A stretch of 64,000 nt of DNA from Rivularia sp963920925 (GTDB lineage: Bacteria; Cyanobacteriota; Cyanobacteriia; Cyanobacteriales; Nostocaceae), in contig NZ_CAWUDI010000006.1 in the NCBI RefSeq assembly GCF_963920925.1, positions 152,089 to 216,088 on the forward strand. The letters run 5' to 3'. Each line of letters begins with the position of its first letter. The stretch's first letter is position 1. The position numbers and the translations under genes are program-made. The notes beneath the pieces are model-generated. The model had not been told where the DNA came from. It saw only the letters and a list, made by a program, of their open reading frames with translations, and ran no database searches. Positions 35,733-43,407 of this stretch are shown one piece after another.

Positions 35733-35806
35733 GGCTCAGTAGCTCAGTTGGTTAGAGTAGGGGACTCATAAGCCCTTGGTCGTGCGTTCGAGTCGCACCT
35801 GAGCCA
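35733..35806 (+). tRNA. tRNA with CAU anticodon (elongator Met, or Ile2)
   Basis: A 74-nt cloverleaf is clear. The acceptor stem is GGCTCAG/CTGAGCC and the D arm is GCTCAGTTGGTTAGAGT. The anticodon loop CTCATAA has CAT at 35767-35769, and the T arm is GTGCGTTCGAGTCGCAC. CCA is not encoded. The acceptor stem is fully paired, so it is not the initiator. CAU fits elongator methionine, or isoleucine if the wobble C becomes lysidine (Ile2). The TTGGTCG variable region resembles bacterial Ile2 tRNAs. The pair below the loop (A35764-G35772) is a mismatch. Confidence 0.93.
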
Positions 35807-35831
35807 TTTGATTAATTAGTTAACGCAAAGT

Positions 35832-35866
35832 CGGGATTGGCAAGTATGTCAATCCCGTAATTTTTG
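35832..35866 (+). terminator. terminator after tRNA
   Basis: CGGGATTG (35832-35839) pairs with CAATCCCG (35850-35857), followed by TAATTTTTG. Confidence 0.7.
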
Positions 35867-36095
35867 CTTGACTTGCGTTTGTAGGATGGAGATGGGGAGA
35901 AGCGGTAGATGAGGTAGATTTTGAATTTCCAATTTCTAATCCAAAATCCCTCTTGGAAAGTTTAGCGGGACAGAAACTGACACCGCCAATGCCAGTTCCT
36001 CTATTTGGGGAGACCCCAATTTCCGCAAAATCCAAAATCCAAAATCCAGTCTTCGTAGCGTGTCCGCAAGGACATAATCCAAAATCCAAAATCTC

Positions 36096-38222
36096 CTAAC
36101 TCCCTTGGTAATGTCTAATCGCTTCAGCAACCGACCAAGCTTGAGCTACGGCTCCTTTTGGCTGGTGCGGTTCATCGCCATCAAAAATTTCCGAAATTGA
36201 GCCAAGACAAGCATCTGATAAAAAATGTTGCATTAAGGGTTCCCAATCAAAAGGTAAGGCTTCATAGGAGTGAAAACGCTGCCAAGCTCGGATAAAAGGT
36301 CCAATTAACCAACTCCAAACAGTACCTTGATGATAAGCAGCATCGCGAGTCGCGGCTGAACCAATATATTTGCCGATATATTGCGGATCTGAAGGTTCGA
36401 GAGAACGAAGCCCGTAGGGAGTAAGTAAGGTTTTTGAAGCTCGTTCGAGTACTTGATATCCTTGTTTCGCTCCAAAACCGCAGTGGCTTAATGAAAGCGC
36501 TAAAACAGCATTCGGTCTAATTTGAGCATTGCGACGGTCATCTGGTTCAATGGTGTCATATAAATAGGAATCTTTGGGATTCCAGAATTTTTGCAGCGAT
36601 CGCTTTACCTGTTGCGCTTGCTGATTATATCTCCCGGCTTGATTAGCTAAACGCATTCCCTCTTCACTGAAATCTTGCTCGCTGAGAATTTCTGCCCATC
36701 GTGAAGCCCAGCATAAAGCGGAATACCATAAAGCATTGATTTCGACTGGCTTACCGCGTCTCGGAGTTATGGGAACTCCTTCCACAAGCGCATCCATCCA
36801 AGTAAGAGCTACACCAGGAGCATCCCAACTTAATAAGCCATCGGTAGAATCAACAGTTATTTTGTAGTTTGTACCGCCAACCAATGCTTTATAAATGTTC
36901 CGCACCACGGGATACTGTTCCGCTAAAAATTCCCAATCTTGGGTAGCTTCCAAATAAAGCCCCAAAGTTTCAATCCACCACAATGTTGCATCTATACTGT
37001 TGTAAAAAGGTTCGCCACCGGCATCGGGAAAAGCATTCGGAATCAAACCTTGACGACAGTAATGTCCAAAGGTTCGTAACAATCCTTTGGCTATTTCAAA
37101 GCGCTGGGGTACTATTGCTAAACCCGGTAAAGCAATCAAAGTATCGCGTCCCCAATCATTGAACCAGTGATACCCAGCAATTACCGTTGGGCCATTAATT
37201 GAAGTTCGGTGAACTATAAATTGGTCGCTAGCGCGTAGTAGTTTTTTCCAGATTACATCTTTTGGAGGAAGCGAGGGGGAAGAAGTTAGGAGTGAGGAGT
37301 TAGAAGTTGTGAATTGCTCTAAATCATTTCCCCATCCCCCAATCCTCCTATCTCCTTCCCATCCAAAAATTTCGGATAACCTCTTTTCTTCTGCTAATAC
37401 TTCTCGGTTGAAGCTTTCACAATTGAGAGCAATATTTGATTTATCGCAAAAACCTAATTGCGCTTCTATCGTCACCGTATCTCCCGATTCCAAAGCAACA
37501 CTTAAGTAACCGGGACTATAAAGGTCTTCTTTATCGCACAATCCTCTTCGCGTTTCTTCTGGTAAAGCATAATTCCAGTACCAAATACCTTCGTTTTGAT
37601 ACGTGCCTTTACTCCAGCGCAAATGCCAAGGTGTACCAAGTTCTCCTGCATTATTTGATTGCAAACAAAGCTGCCCTTTTTGAAGCTGTTGCGAAAACTG
37701 CAATTGAGAACTTTCTTTTTGCTGATGATGAAAATCGCGATCGCCAATCAGCAACCTTAGCCTTAAAACAGCAGTATTACTACCTTGGTAACGATACTGA
37801 ATCAATACCCGATCTCGAAATGGGGTTTGATGAGTATTAAGTATTGAGTCAGCAAAATTTTCTACCTTCTCCTCTCCTGCCTGCAACCCGTAGGGCATAA
37901 ATATTTGTCTGCTCAATTGCCAGTCTTCCTCACCCCAAATCCATTGTGGAACTGGGTTAAGATCAAAAGAGCTGAGAAACTTGTAGCCCCGAGGCTCTAT
38001 TTCACCGCTAGCCCAGAAATTAGTCCCTAATGCGATCGCCCTAGAGGGTAATTCTAAGCTAGCTTCTAAATGCGACATCAGCAAAGTACGCCCTGAAGGC
38101 GGGCAAGTTGCAGCAAACAACCAACCGTGGTAAGTGCGAGTGCGGACATCAGAAACTGTACCGCTTGCAAAACTTCCCAAGCCATTAGTCAACAACCATT
38201 CTCGAGTATCTAATTCTCCCAT
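36096..38222 (-). CDS. amylo-alpha-1,6-glucosidase / glycogen debranching-type enzyme
   Basis: This 708-residue enzyme has the bacterial GDE architecture. An N-terminal beta-sandwich (about 1-270, GLGSFASGTVSDVRTRTYHG) is followed by a C-terminal alpha/alpha-barrel of the GH133 type (WFNDWGRDTLIALPGL, then QGLIPNAFPDAG, IDATLWWIETL, and HQGTVWSWLIGPFIRAW). It probably removes alpha-1,6 branches from glycogen-like glucans. glgC lies 3.3 kb away. ATG 38222 is preferred over the in-frame TTG at 38228. At about residues 300-320 a low-complexity stretch (SNSSLLTSSPSLPPKD) is encoded by STRR-like repeat DNA and probably forms a surface loop. Confidence 0.88.
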   Translation of the reverse strand: MGELDTREWLLTNGLGSFASGTVSDVRTRTYHGWLFAATCPPSGRTLLMSHLEASLELPSRAIALGTNFWASGEIEPRGYKFLSSFDLNPVPQWIWGEEDWQLSRQIFMPYGLQAGEEKVENFADSILNTHQTPFRDRVLIQYRYQGSNTAVLRLRLLIGDRDFHHQQKESSQLQFSQQLQKGQLCLQSNNAGELGTPWHLRWSKGTYQNEGIWYWNYALPEETRRGLCDKEDLYSPGYLSVALESGDTVTIEAQLGFCDKSNIALNCESFNREVLAEEKRLSEIFGWEGDRRIGGWGNDLEQFTTSNSSLLTSSPSLPPKDVIWKKLLRASDQFIVHRTSINGPTVIAGYHWFNDWGRDTLIALPGLAIVPQRFEIAKGLLRTFGHYCRQGLIPNAFPDAGGEPFYNSIDATLWWIETLGLYLEATQDWEFLAEQYPVVRNIYKALVGGTNYKITVDSTDGLLSWDAPGVALTWMDALVEGVPITPRRGKPVEINALWYSALCWASRWAEILSEQDFSEEGMRLANQAGRYNQQAQQVKRSLQKFWNPKDSYLYDTIEPDDRRNAQIRPNAVLALSLSHCGFGAKQGYQVLERASKTLLTPYGLRSLEPSDPQYIGKYIGSAATRDAAYHQGTVWSWLIGPFIRAWQRFHSYEALPFDWEPLMQHFLSDACLGSISEIFDGDEPHQPKGAVAQAWSVAEAIRHYQGS

Positions 38223-38362
38223 TTGCAAACGAGAAATCGTTATGAGTATGATATTATTTGTAACAGTTCGTAATCAAATAATCAAAGCGTGGAACCATTT
38301 AAGGTTAAGAAAACCAGCGATATTCCCATGCCCAAATATAGTTTCGAGGAGAATTAATTATA

Positions 38363-38974
38363 ATGCCCCTTACTTATTCATCAGAAGGATGCCTCCGTGT
38401 AGGTCAGCAGGCTCCAGATTTTACAGCCACAGCAGTGGTTGACCAAGAATTCAAAACAGTTAAGCTTTCCGACTATCGCGGTAAGTACACCGTTCTGTTT
38501 TTCTATCCTTTAGACTTTACCTTCGTTTGTCCTACTGAAATTACAGCTTTTAGCGACCGTTACGAAGAATTTAAAAAGCTTAACACTGAAGTACTAGGTG
38601 TTTCCGTTGACAGCGAATTTTCCCACTTAGCATGGATTCAAACAGACCGTAAGTCTGGTGGAGTGGGCGACCTAAATTACCCCTTGGTATCGGATATTAA
38701 AAAAGAAGTTAGCGCTGCTTACAACGTGCTAGACCCAGAAGCAGGCGTTGCCTTACGCGGTTTGTTCATTATAGACAAAGATGGCGTTATTCAGCACGCT
38801 ACCATCAATAATTTGTCCTTTGGTCGTAACGTAGAGGAAACACTACGGACATTACAAGCTATTCAATACGTCCAATCTCACCCAGATGAAGTTTGTCCTG
38901 CGGGTTGGCAACCTGGCGATAAAACCATGAATCCCGATCCACAGAAGTCGAAAGTGTATTTCTCCGCAATTTAG
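38363..38974 (+). CDS. typical 2-Cys peroxiredoxin
   Basis: This 203-residue thiol peroxidase reduces hydrogen peroxide, organic peroxides and peroxynitrite with thioredoxin as donor. The peroxidatic Cys56 lies in DFTFVCPTEI and the resolving Cys178 in HPDEVCPAGW. C-terminal YF and GGVGDLNYPL motifs mark a sensitive type like plant and cyanobacterial 2-Cys Prx (BAS1/Tsa). GAGGAG lies before the ATG. A hairpin follows the stop, and a second peroxiredoxin-like gene lies 210 bp on. Confidence 0.95.
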   Translation: MPLTYSSEGCLRVGQQAPDFTATAVVDQEFKTVKLSDYRGKYTVLFFYPLDFTFVCPTEITAFSDRYEEFKKLNTEVLGVSVDSEFSHLAWIQTDRKSGGVGDLNYPLVSDIKKEVSAAYNVLDPEAGVALRGLFIIDKDGVIQHATINNLSFGRNVEETLRTLQAIQYVQSHPDEVCPAGWQPGDKTMNPDPQKSKVYFSAI

Positions 38975-38991
38975 ATTTTTGTCGTCAGATT

Positions 38992-39033
38992 AAGGTGTGG
39001 TTAATGGTAAGAAAATTACTATTAACCACACTT
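38992..39033 (+). terminator. long hairpin after 2-Cys peroxiredoxin
   Basis: AAGGTGTGGTTAATGGTAA (38992-39010) pairs with TTACTATTAACCACACTT (39016-39033), with few mismatches. The following run is only partly T. Confidence 0.65.
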
Positions 39034-39183
39034 TAATTATTTAATAGCATCGAAAAATATGTAATTCAGATGAGCGCTAATTAAACCTAAGATACATACA
39101 GATATTTTCAGAAAAAGGTTAAATGGAATTAGATTCCCTATCTAACCGCAAATTATTATATTTTTAGAATCAAAGTATTTGAA

Positions 39184-39741
39184 ATGTTAACTTCTACTGA
39201 TTTTACTGGTTTATTTAACGAACGTTTTGCACGTAATTTTTTACCGATTCCAGCAGAAAATAATCTGCAATTAGGACAATTAACACCCCAATTTCAACTT
39301 CCCGATATCACAAATGGTAGCTTGGTGAAATTATCCGATTATCAAAACAAGCAACCAGTAATTGTGGCACTGACTAGAATTTTTACTGAAAAACAATATT
39401 GCCCCTTCTGTTTTCCTCATATTAAAGCTTTGAATGAAAACTACGAGCAATTTAAGGATCGGGGTGTCGAAGTTTTAATGATTACAAGTACTGACGAGCG
39501 TCAAAGTCAAATAGTTGTAAAAGATTTGAGCTTAAAAATGCCTTTATTAAGCGACCCTAGCTGTAAAGTATTTAGTAACTATGGAGTTGGACAAGCATTA
39601 GGTGCGCCGTTGCCCGGACAATTTATTTTAGATAAACAAGGAAAGCTGATTTATAAGCATTTATTTTCCTTTTTAGACCATAATGCCAGTATAGAAACGT
39701 TGCTTTCTTACATTGATTCCCATTTTATGAATGGGGAATAG
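39184..39741 (+). CDS. peroxiredoxin-like thioredoxin-fold protein with CPFC motif
   Basis: This 185-residue AhpC/TSA-family protein has a core LGQLTPQFQLPDITNGSLVK, then EKQYCPFCFPHIKALNENYE. The motif is CPFC (Cys73, Cys76) rather than the classic PxxxTxxC. The later part (GVEVLMITSTDERQSQIV, PLLSDPSCKVFSNYGV, GQFILDKQGKLIYKH) follows the usual redoxin fold. It may be a PrxQ-like peroxidase or a disulphide reductase. It lies behind the 2-Cys peroxiredoxin but has its own leader. Confidence 0.8.
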   Translation: MLTSTDFTGLFNERFARNFLPIPAENNLQLGQLTPQFQLPDITNGSLVKLSDYQNKQPVIVALTRIFTEKQYCPFCFPHIKALNENYEQFKDRGVEVLMITSTDERQSQIVVKDLSLKMPLLSDPSCKVFSNYGVGQALGAPLPGQFILDKQGKLIYKHLFSFLDHNASIETLLSYIDSHFMNGE

Positions 39742-39781
39742 AAAATAGGGAATTAGGAATAATAATCTACAAGTATTAATA

Positions 39782-39915
39782 TATAGCGAATTTCACCTGG
39801 GTAGAATACAAAGAAAGACCTCACCCTCGTTCCCTCTCCTTGGCAAGGAGAGGGATGTCTGGCAGGACAGGGTGAGGTTTTAAATGTATTCAACTCAACC
39901 GAAAACCGCTATAGA
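39782..39915. mobile_element. MITE-like element with imperfect 28-bp terminal repeats
   Basis: The ends TATAGCG (left, 39782 onward) and CGCTATA (right) belong to 28-bp inverted repeats matching at about 20 positions. Inside is a second inverted repeat, CCTCACCCT/AGGGTGAGG, around a hairpin of CCCTCTCCTT and AAGGAGAGGG. No coding capacity is present. Confidence 0.7.
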
Positions 39916-39971
39916 CATTTCAAATATAAAACAAATCGCGGTGGTAATTAATTAGAACTACTATAATATTT

Positions 39972-40004
39972 AAAAACCCGATTTATTTGATAAGTCGGGT
40001 TTTT
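39972..40004 (+). terminator. rho-independent terminator, peroxiredoxin side
   Basis: AAAAACCCGA (39972-39981) pairs with TCGGGTTTTT (39995-40004); T-rich on the plus strand. Confidence 0.75.
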
Positions 40005-40045
40005 TAAAAATTAAAAATTAATATTTCCTGTTTTATTCTTCTTTA

Positions 40046-40072
40046 AAAAAGAGCAGATTTTCCCTGCTCTTT
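40046..40072 (-). terminator. rho-independent terminator of the DnaJ gene
   Basis: AAAGAGCAG (40048-40056) and CTGCTCTTT (40064-40072) form a perfect stem. On the minus strand it is followed by a T-run, 18 bp after the DnaJ stop. Confidence 0.8.
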
Positions 40073-40089
40073 GTAGCGTTGAACAATAG

Positions 40090-41085
40090 TTATAGTTTAA
40101 ATTGCTGTAAATTACTGCGGGGATTGAAGGTACGAATATCTCGGATTTTTTCATAATATTCCCTTTCCTGCTCGCTAATATCTTTTGGTGTAGCAATGGC
40201 AATCTTTACTAATTGATCGGTGCGATCGCCTTTGGGATTTCGCCAGCCTTTTCCGCGCAATCGTAAGGATTGATTGGCACGTACTCCGGGTGGAATTTTG
40301 ACATCAACCATACCGTCAGGTGTCGGTACTTTAATCGTTGCTCCTAATACAGCTTCATCGGGAGTAATATCAACTTCACATACCAAGTTATTGCCATCAA
40401 ATTTAAAAAACGGGTGGTTTCCAAGTTCAACTACTAGATATAAATCGCCACGTCGTTGACTCAAAGGGCTAATTGGTCCTTTACCTCTTACTCTTAACCG
40501 ACTACCAGGTTTTGCACCAGCTGGTATGCGAACATCAATAGTTTCATTACCCAAATTAAAGCGCTTTTGTACGCCATTAAAAGCATCTGCATAACTTAAA
40601 GTAATGGTGGCTTCGCTATCCTGAGCGGCATTACCACCCCTATCTTGGAAACCACCAAAGTCGTTAAATCCACCAAACCCACCTGCACCACCTGGTGAAG
40701 TCCGATAAGAATAGCTTTGCGCTCCTCCACGATTCCCACCACCAAAACGTCCTAATAACTCATTAATAAAATCATCAAAACTGCTGTACTGACCGAAATC
40801 AAAGCCATTCATATCTACCCCAGCACCAGCACCACCGGGGAAGCCTCCAGCCTGCTTCCAATATTGACCAAACTGGTCGTACTTCTGACGCTTTTCGGCA
40901 TCAGATAATACTTCATATGCTTCGTTGACTTCTTTAAAACGCGCCTCGGCATCTTTGTTGCCTTGGTTTACATCGGGATGATATTTGCGGGCTAATTTAC
41001 GAAAAGCTTTTTTAATATCTTCTTGAGTCGCGCTTTTATTTACTCCTAAAATTTGATAATAATCCTTAAAGTCGGTTGCAGCCAT
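40090..41085 (-). CDS. DnaJ/CbpA-type Hsp40 co-chaperone without zinc finger
   Basis: This 331-residue J-protein stimulates Hsp70 ATPase. The J domain (1-70) holds YHPDVN with the essential HPD. A Gly/Phe-rich region with GGFGGFNDFGGF spans about 80-165. The C-terminal substrate-binding domains follow (ETIDVRIPAGAKPGSRLRV, then DGMVDVKIPPGVRANQSLRL). The CxxCxGxG zinc repeats of DnaJ proper are absent, so it is of the CbpA/class II type. AGGAGG eight bases before the ATG supports the start. It has a terminator at 40046. Confidence 0.93.
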   Translation of the reverse strand: MAATDFKDYYQILGVNKSATQEDIKKAFRKLARKYHPDVNQGNKDAEARFKEVNEAYEVLSDAEKRQKYDQFGQYWKQAGGFPGGAGAGVDMNGFDFGQYSSFDDFINELLGRFGGGNRGGAQSYSYRTSPGGAGGFGGFNDFGGFQDRGGNAAQDSEATITLSYADAFNGVQKRFNLGNETIDVRIPAGAKPGSRLRVRGKGPISPLSQRRGDLYLVVELGNHPFFKFDGNNLVCEVDITPDEAVLGATIKVPTPDGMVDVKIPPGVRANQSLRLRGKGWRNPKGDRTDQLVKIAIATPKDISEQEREYYEKIRDIRTFNPRSNLQQFKL

Positions 41086-41484
41086 TCTTTTGGCCTCCTA
41101 ATTGTTGTATTTCCAATAATTTTTTCTATGTATGAATTGAGCCAATATACCGCGCCTTTATATAATGAAAGGTATTTGGACTCTAACTTTAAATTAACAA
41201 ATATTAAATAATTACTAGGTGCGGTTTTTGCTAGTCGGGAGCAGTGAAATTTCCGTACTATCGAAGGATAAATATTGTCCAGTCGAGGAGATAAATATTT
41301 TAACTCATAGCTTTTACAAAAGCCCCCCTTAAAAAAAAGGGGGGCGTTATATATTCTCTTCAGCCTGACTTCTAAATAGATTGAAAACCGCGTAATTTTC
41401 TTTTGTTTGTAGCTTTAATTGTATTTTTTTTGACTAACAACTAAGTATGCTACCCGAACTTCAATCTTCGCGATCGCTCCACTA
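41086..41484. other. spacer DnaJ-glgC
   Basis: This 399-bp spacer contains a GC-rich palindrome (41322-41345) about 140 bp after glgC on its strand. It must contain the DnaJ promoter (the gene is on the minus strand). No gene is visible. Confidence 0.5.
41322..41345. repeat. GC-rich palindrome, possible glgC terminator
   Basis: GCCCCCCTT (41322-41330) and AAGGGGGGC (41337-41345) pair perfectly. It is of the same family as the palindromes inserted in the CHAT/STAND gene. On the minus strand TTTTGTAAAAG follows, so it could also terminate glgC transcripts. Confidence 0.65.
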
Positions 41485-42777
41485 CTAAATAGTTGTTCCG
41501 TCTGCTATCACCGCATTTTTTAGTACAACTACAATACCGCTGCGGATATAGAAGCCTTGGTCTTCACGGTCGGCTTCCTCAACGTTATCTTTGTTGATAA
41601 TTTTTACGTCACAACCGATGTGGGCATTTTTGTCAATAATGGCACGACGAACTGTAGTGTTTGCTCCGATACCTAAACTAACAGGACCGTCGCTACAGTC
41701 GGACTGACGTTCTGCATAAGGCTCGTAAAAATCCGATCCCATAATCAAGGTATCTTCGATATTGCATCCAGATTCAACGCGCGATCGCACTCCTAAAACG
41801 GAATTGACAATTCGGCAATCTTTGAGAATACAACCCTCGCCAACCATCGATTGTGATATCTGGCAATTTAATAGCTTAGAAGGAGGTAAATAACGAGAAC
41901 GAGTGTAAATCGGCGCTTCTTCATCGTAGAAGCTAAAGGGTGGTTTGGGCTGCTGAGTTAATGCCAGGTTTGAGTCGTAAAACGCTTCGATGGTTCCAAT
42001 ATCTTCCCAATAGTCATCGAACAAGTAAGCTTGAATGTTGTAACTATCTAATGCACTAGGAAGAATTTCTTTACCAAAATCGGTTTGGTCTTTTGATTGT
42101 TTTAACAAATCGAGTAGAACTTGTTTTTTAAAGACATAAATCCCCATTGAGGCGATGTATGGCTTTTCTTTGGCTTGCTCTGCATCCAACCCAAGTACAG
42201 TTGTATCAACAGCCATTTTCTTTAAAGCTTCACCTTTGGGTTTTTCGCTGAAGCTTATAACTTTACCACTATCGTCAATTTTTATTAAGCCGAACTCGGA
42301 AGCGCCACGTTCCTTCATCGGAACCACGGATAAAGTAACATCAGCTCCAGTTTCGCGATGGCGTTGGACAAATTGGCGGTAGTCCATGCGATAGAGGTGA
42401 TCGCCTGAGAGAATCAAATATTCATCTATATCGTCCCAGTCTTCAAAAAGCCACTGATACTGACGTACCGCATCAGCAGTACCTTGGAACCAGTTCGAGC
42501 TGCTTGGGGTTTTCTGGGGGGCAAGTACTTCTACGAAACCTTCTGTAAAACCAGCAAAGCTGTAAGTACGAGCCAGGTGACGGTTGAGGGAAGCCGAATT
42601 GAACTGCGTTAAAACATAAATTTTAAATATTTCTGAATTGATACAGTTACTAACCGGAATATCTATTAGGCGATATTTACCAGCTAACGGTACTGCTGGT
42701 TTAGCCCGGAACTTTGTTAGCGGATAAAGACGGGTACCCGCACCACCACCAAGAATAATACCTAAAACTTTTTTCAT
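41485..42777 (-). CDS. glgC: glucose-1-phosphate adenylyltransferase
   Basis: This 430-residue enzyme makes ADP-glucose, the committed step of glycogen synthesis; cyanobacterial forms are activated by 3-phosphoglycerate. The nucleotide-binding GGGAGTRLYPLTKFRAKPAV opens the protein. WFQGTADAVRQYQWLF and LSGDHLYRMDY are catalytic-site signatures. The C-terminal left-handed beta-helix (GIGANTTVRRAIIDKNAHIG) carries allosteric residues, ending in AVIADGTTI. I chose ATG 42777 because GGAGA precedes it and homologues begin MKKVLGIILGGG; an upstream in-frame start would add 11 residues. Confidence 0.96.
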   Translation of the reverse strand: MKKVLGIILGGGAGTRLYPLTKFRAKPAVPLAGKYRLIDIPVSNCINSEIFKIYVLTQFNSASLNRHLARTYSFAGFTEGFVEVLAPQKTPSSSNWFQGTADAVRQYQWLFEDWDDIDEYLILSGDHLYRMDYRQFVQRHRETGADVTLSVVPMKERGASEFGLIKIDDSGKVISFSEKPKGEALKKMAVDTTVLGLDAEQAKEKPYIASMGIYVFKKQVLLDLLKQSKDQTDFGKEILPSALDSYNIQAYLFDDYWEDIGTIEAFYDSNLALTQQPKPPFSFYDEEAPIYTRSRYLPPSKLLNCQISQSMVGEGCILKDCRIVNSVLGVRSRVESGCNIEDTLIMGSDFYEPYAERQSDCSDGPVSLGIGANTTVRRAIIDKNAHIGCDVKIINKDNVEEADREDQGFYIRSGIVVVLKNAVIADGTTI

Positions 42778-42979
42778 TGATATTTCTCCAGACTGCCTTG
42801 AAGCTTTCACTAATCAGTTTATGACTGTGTGTGACAGCTCGCACAGGGGGAATCAAAGATTAAGGTAAGTTAATGAAAACACTATACTGTAGTGAGAATA
42901 AGACTTTCGATAATTTTAGAGCAGAAAATAATGTATAAATTGACGTTACAAATTATCAAGTAACTACATTTTTACTATT

Positions 42980-43255
42980 CTAATCCCCGTTTAGCAAACG
43001 CAATTCCCCAGAAAGCTTCAGATACTTTACCCAGGGCTGTTCTGAAAGCTGAGAAACTGCATTCAGCGATAGTGTTGCCGTAAACACATCTCTTTTAGCC
43101 GTGATACCACTGATGCCTAAACCTTTTAAAACAGCAGTTGCTGTAGAATCGATAGTCGGTTCGACATGAATAAAAACTATTAAACAAGGTTTTGATTGGT
43201 CTTTAATTTTTTTCAGTGCCAATATCAGAGAGGTATCGAGCTTACTAAAGTTCAT
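42980..43255 (-). CDS. stand-alone subtilase pro-domain-like protein
   Basis: This 91-residue protein begins with a short helix and CLIVFIHVEPTID, then GISGITAKRDVFTATLSLNA and VSQLSEQPWVKYLKLSGEL. This parallels the N-terminal pro-region of the adjacent subtilase, where VVFIYCDEQAD, KVRTAFLPIEALDRLSEEP and ERIKPSRKLYW fall in the same order. The pattern is that of I9/pro-domain folds, which inhibit or chaperone their protease. It lies 152 bp downstream of the subtilase on the same strand, separated by hairpins. I infer an inhibitor or intramolecular-chaperone-like partner; no experiment is known to me. Confidence 0.65.
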   Translation of the reverse strand: MNFSKLDTSLILALKKIKDQSKPCLIVFIHVEPTIDSTATAVLKGLGISGITAKRDVFTATLSLNAVSQLSEQPWVKYLKLSGELRLLNGD

Positions 43256-43275
43256 AAACTGGTTAATAAATTAGG

Positions 43276-43309
43276 GGGCAGGTAATAGTAATCTTACTTG
43301 CCCCTTTTT
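43276..43309 (+). terminator. hairpin between subtilase and its small neighbour
   Basis: GGGGCAGGTAA and TTACTTGCCCC pair with one mismatch and are followed on the plus strand by TTTTT. Both flanking genes run on the minus strand, so a terminator role there is weaker; it may attenuate readthrough. Confidence 0.4.
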
Positions 43310-43381
43310 AAGCCTATCAAGTATAAAGTTGATTCCAATCCATCCTTGTGTAGACCTTAACTAAATTGATAGGCTTAAAAA
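43305..43381. repeat. 16-bp inverted repeat
   Basis: TTTTTAAGCCTATCAA (43305-43320) is the exact complement of 43366-43381, with a 45-base interior. It lies between the subtilase and the small pro-domain-like gene. Confidence 0.75.
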
Positions 43382-43407
43382 TACTGACCTATTGCGATCT
43401 TAATAAA

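Larger units (their letters stand above)
39742..40089. other. repeat-rich spacer between convergent genes
   Basis: This 348-bp spacer is filled by a MITE-like element (39782-39915) and two terminators, one for each converging gene (39972-40004 and 40046-40072). No gene is seen. Confidence 0.7.

Noticed and set aside
35820..36130. Minus-strand ORFs with repeated FWILDFA-type peptides downstream of the debranching enzyme
   Set aside because: They are translations of TTTTGGA-type tandem repeats and dispersed repeats.
37436..37840. 134-codon plus-strand ORF opposite the debranching enzyme
   Set aside because: It is antisense to a well-conserved enzyme and has no motif of its own.
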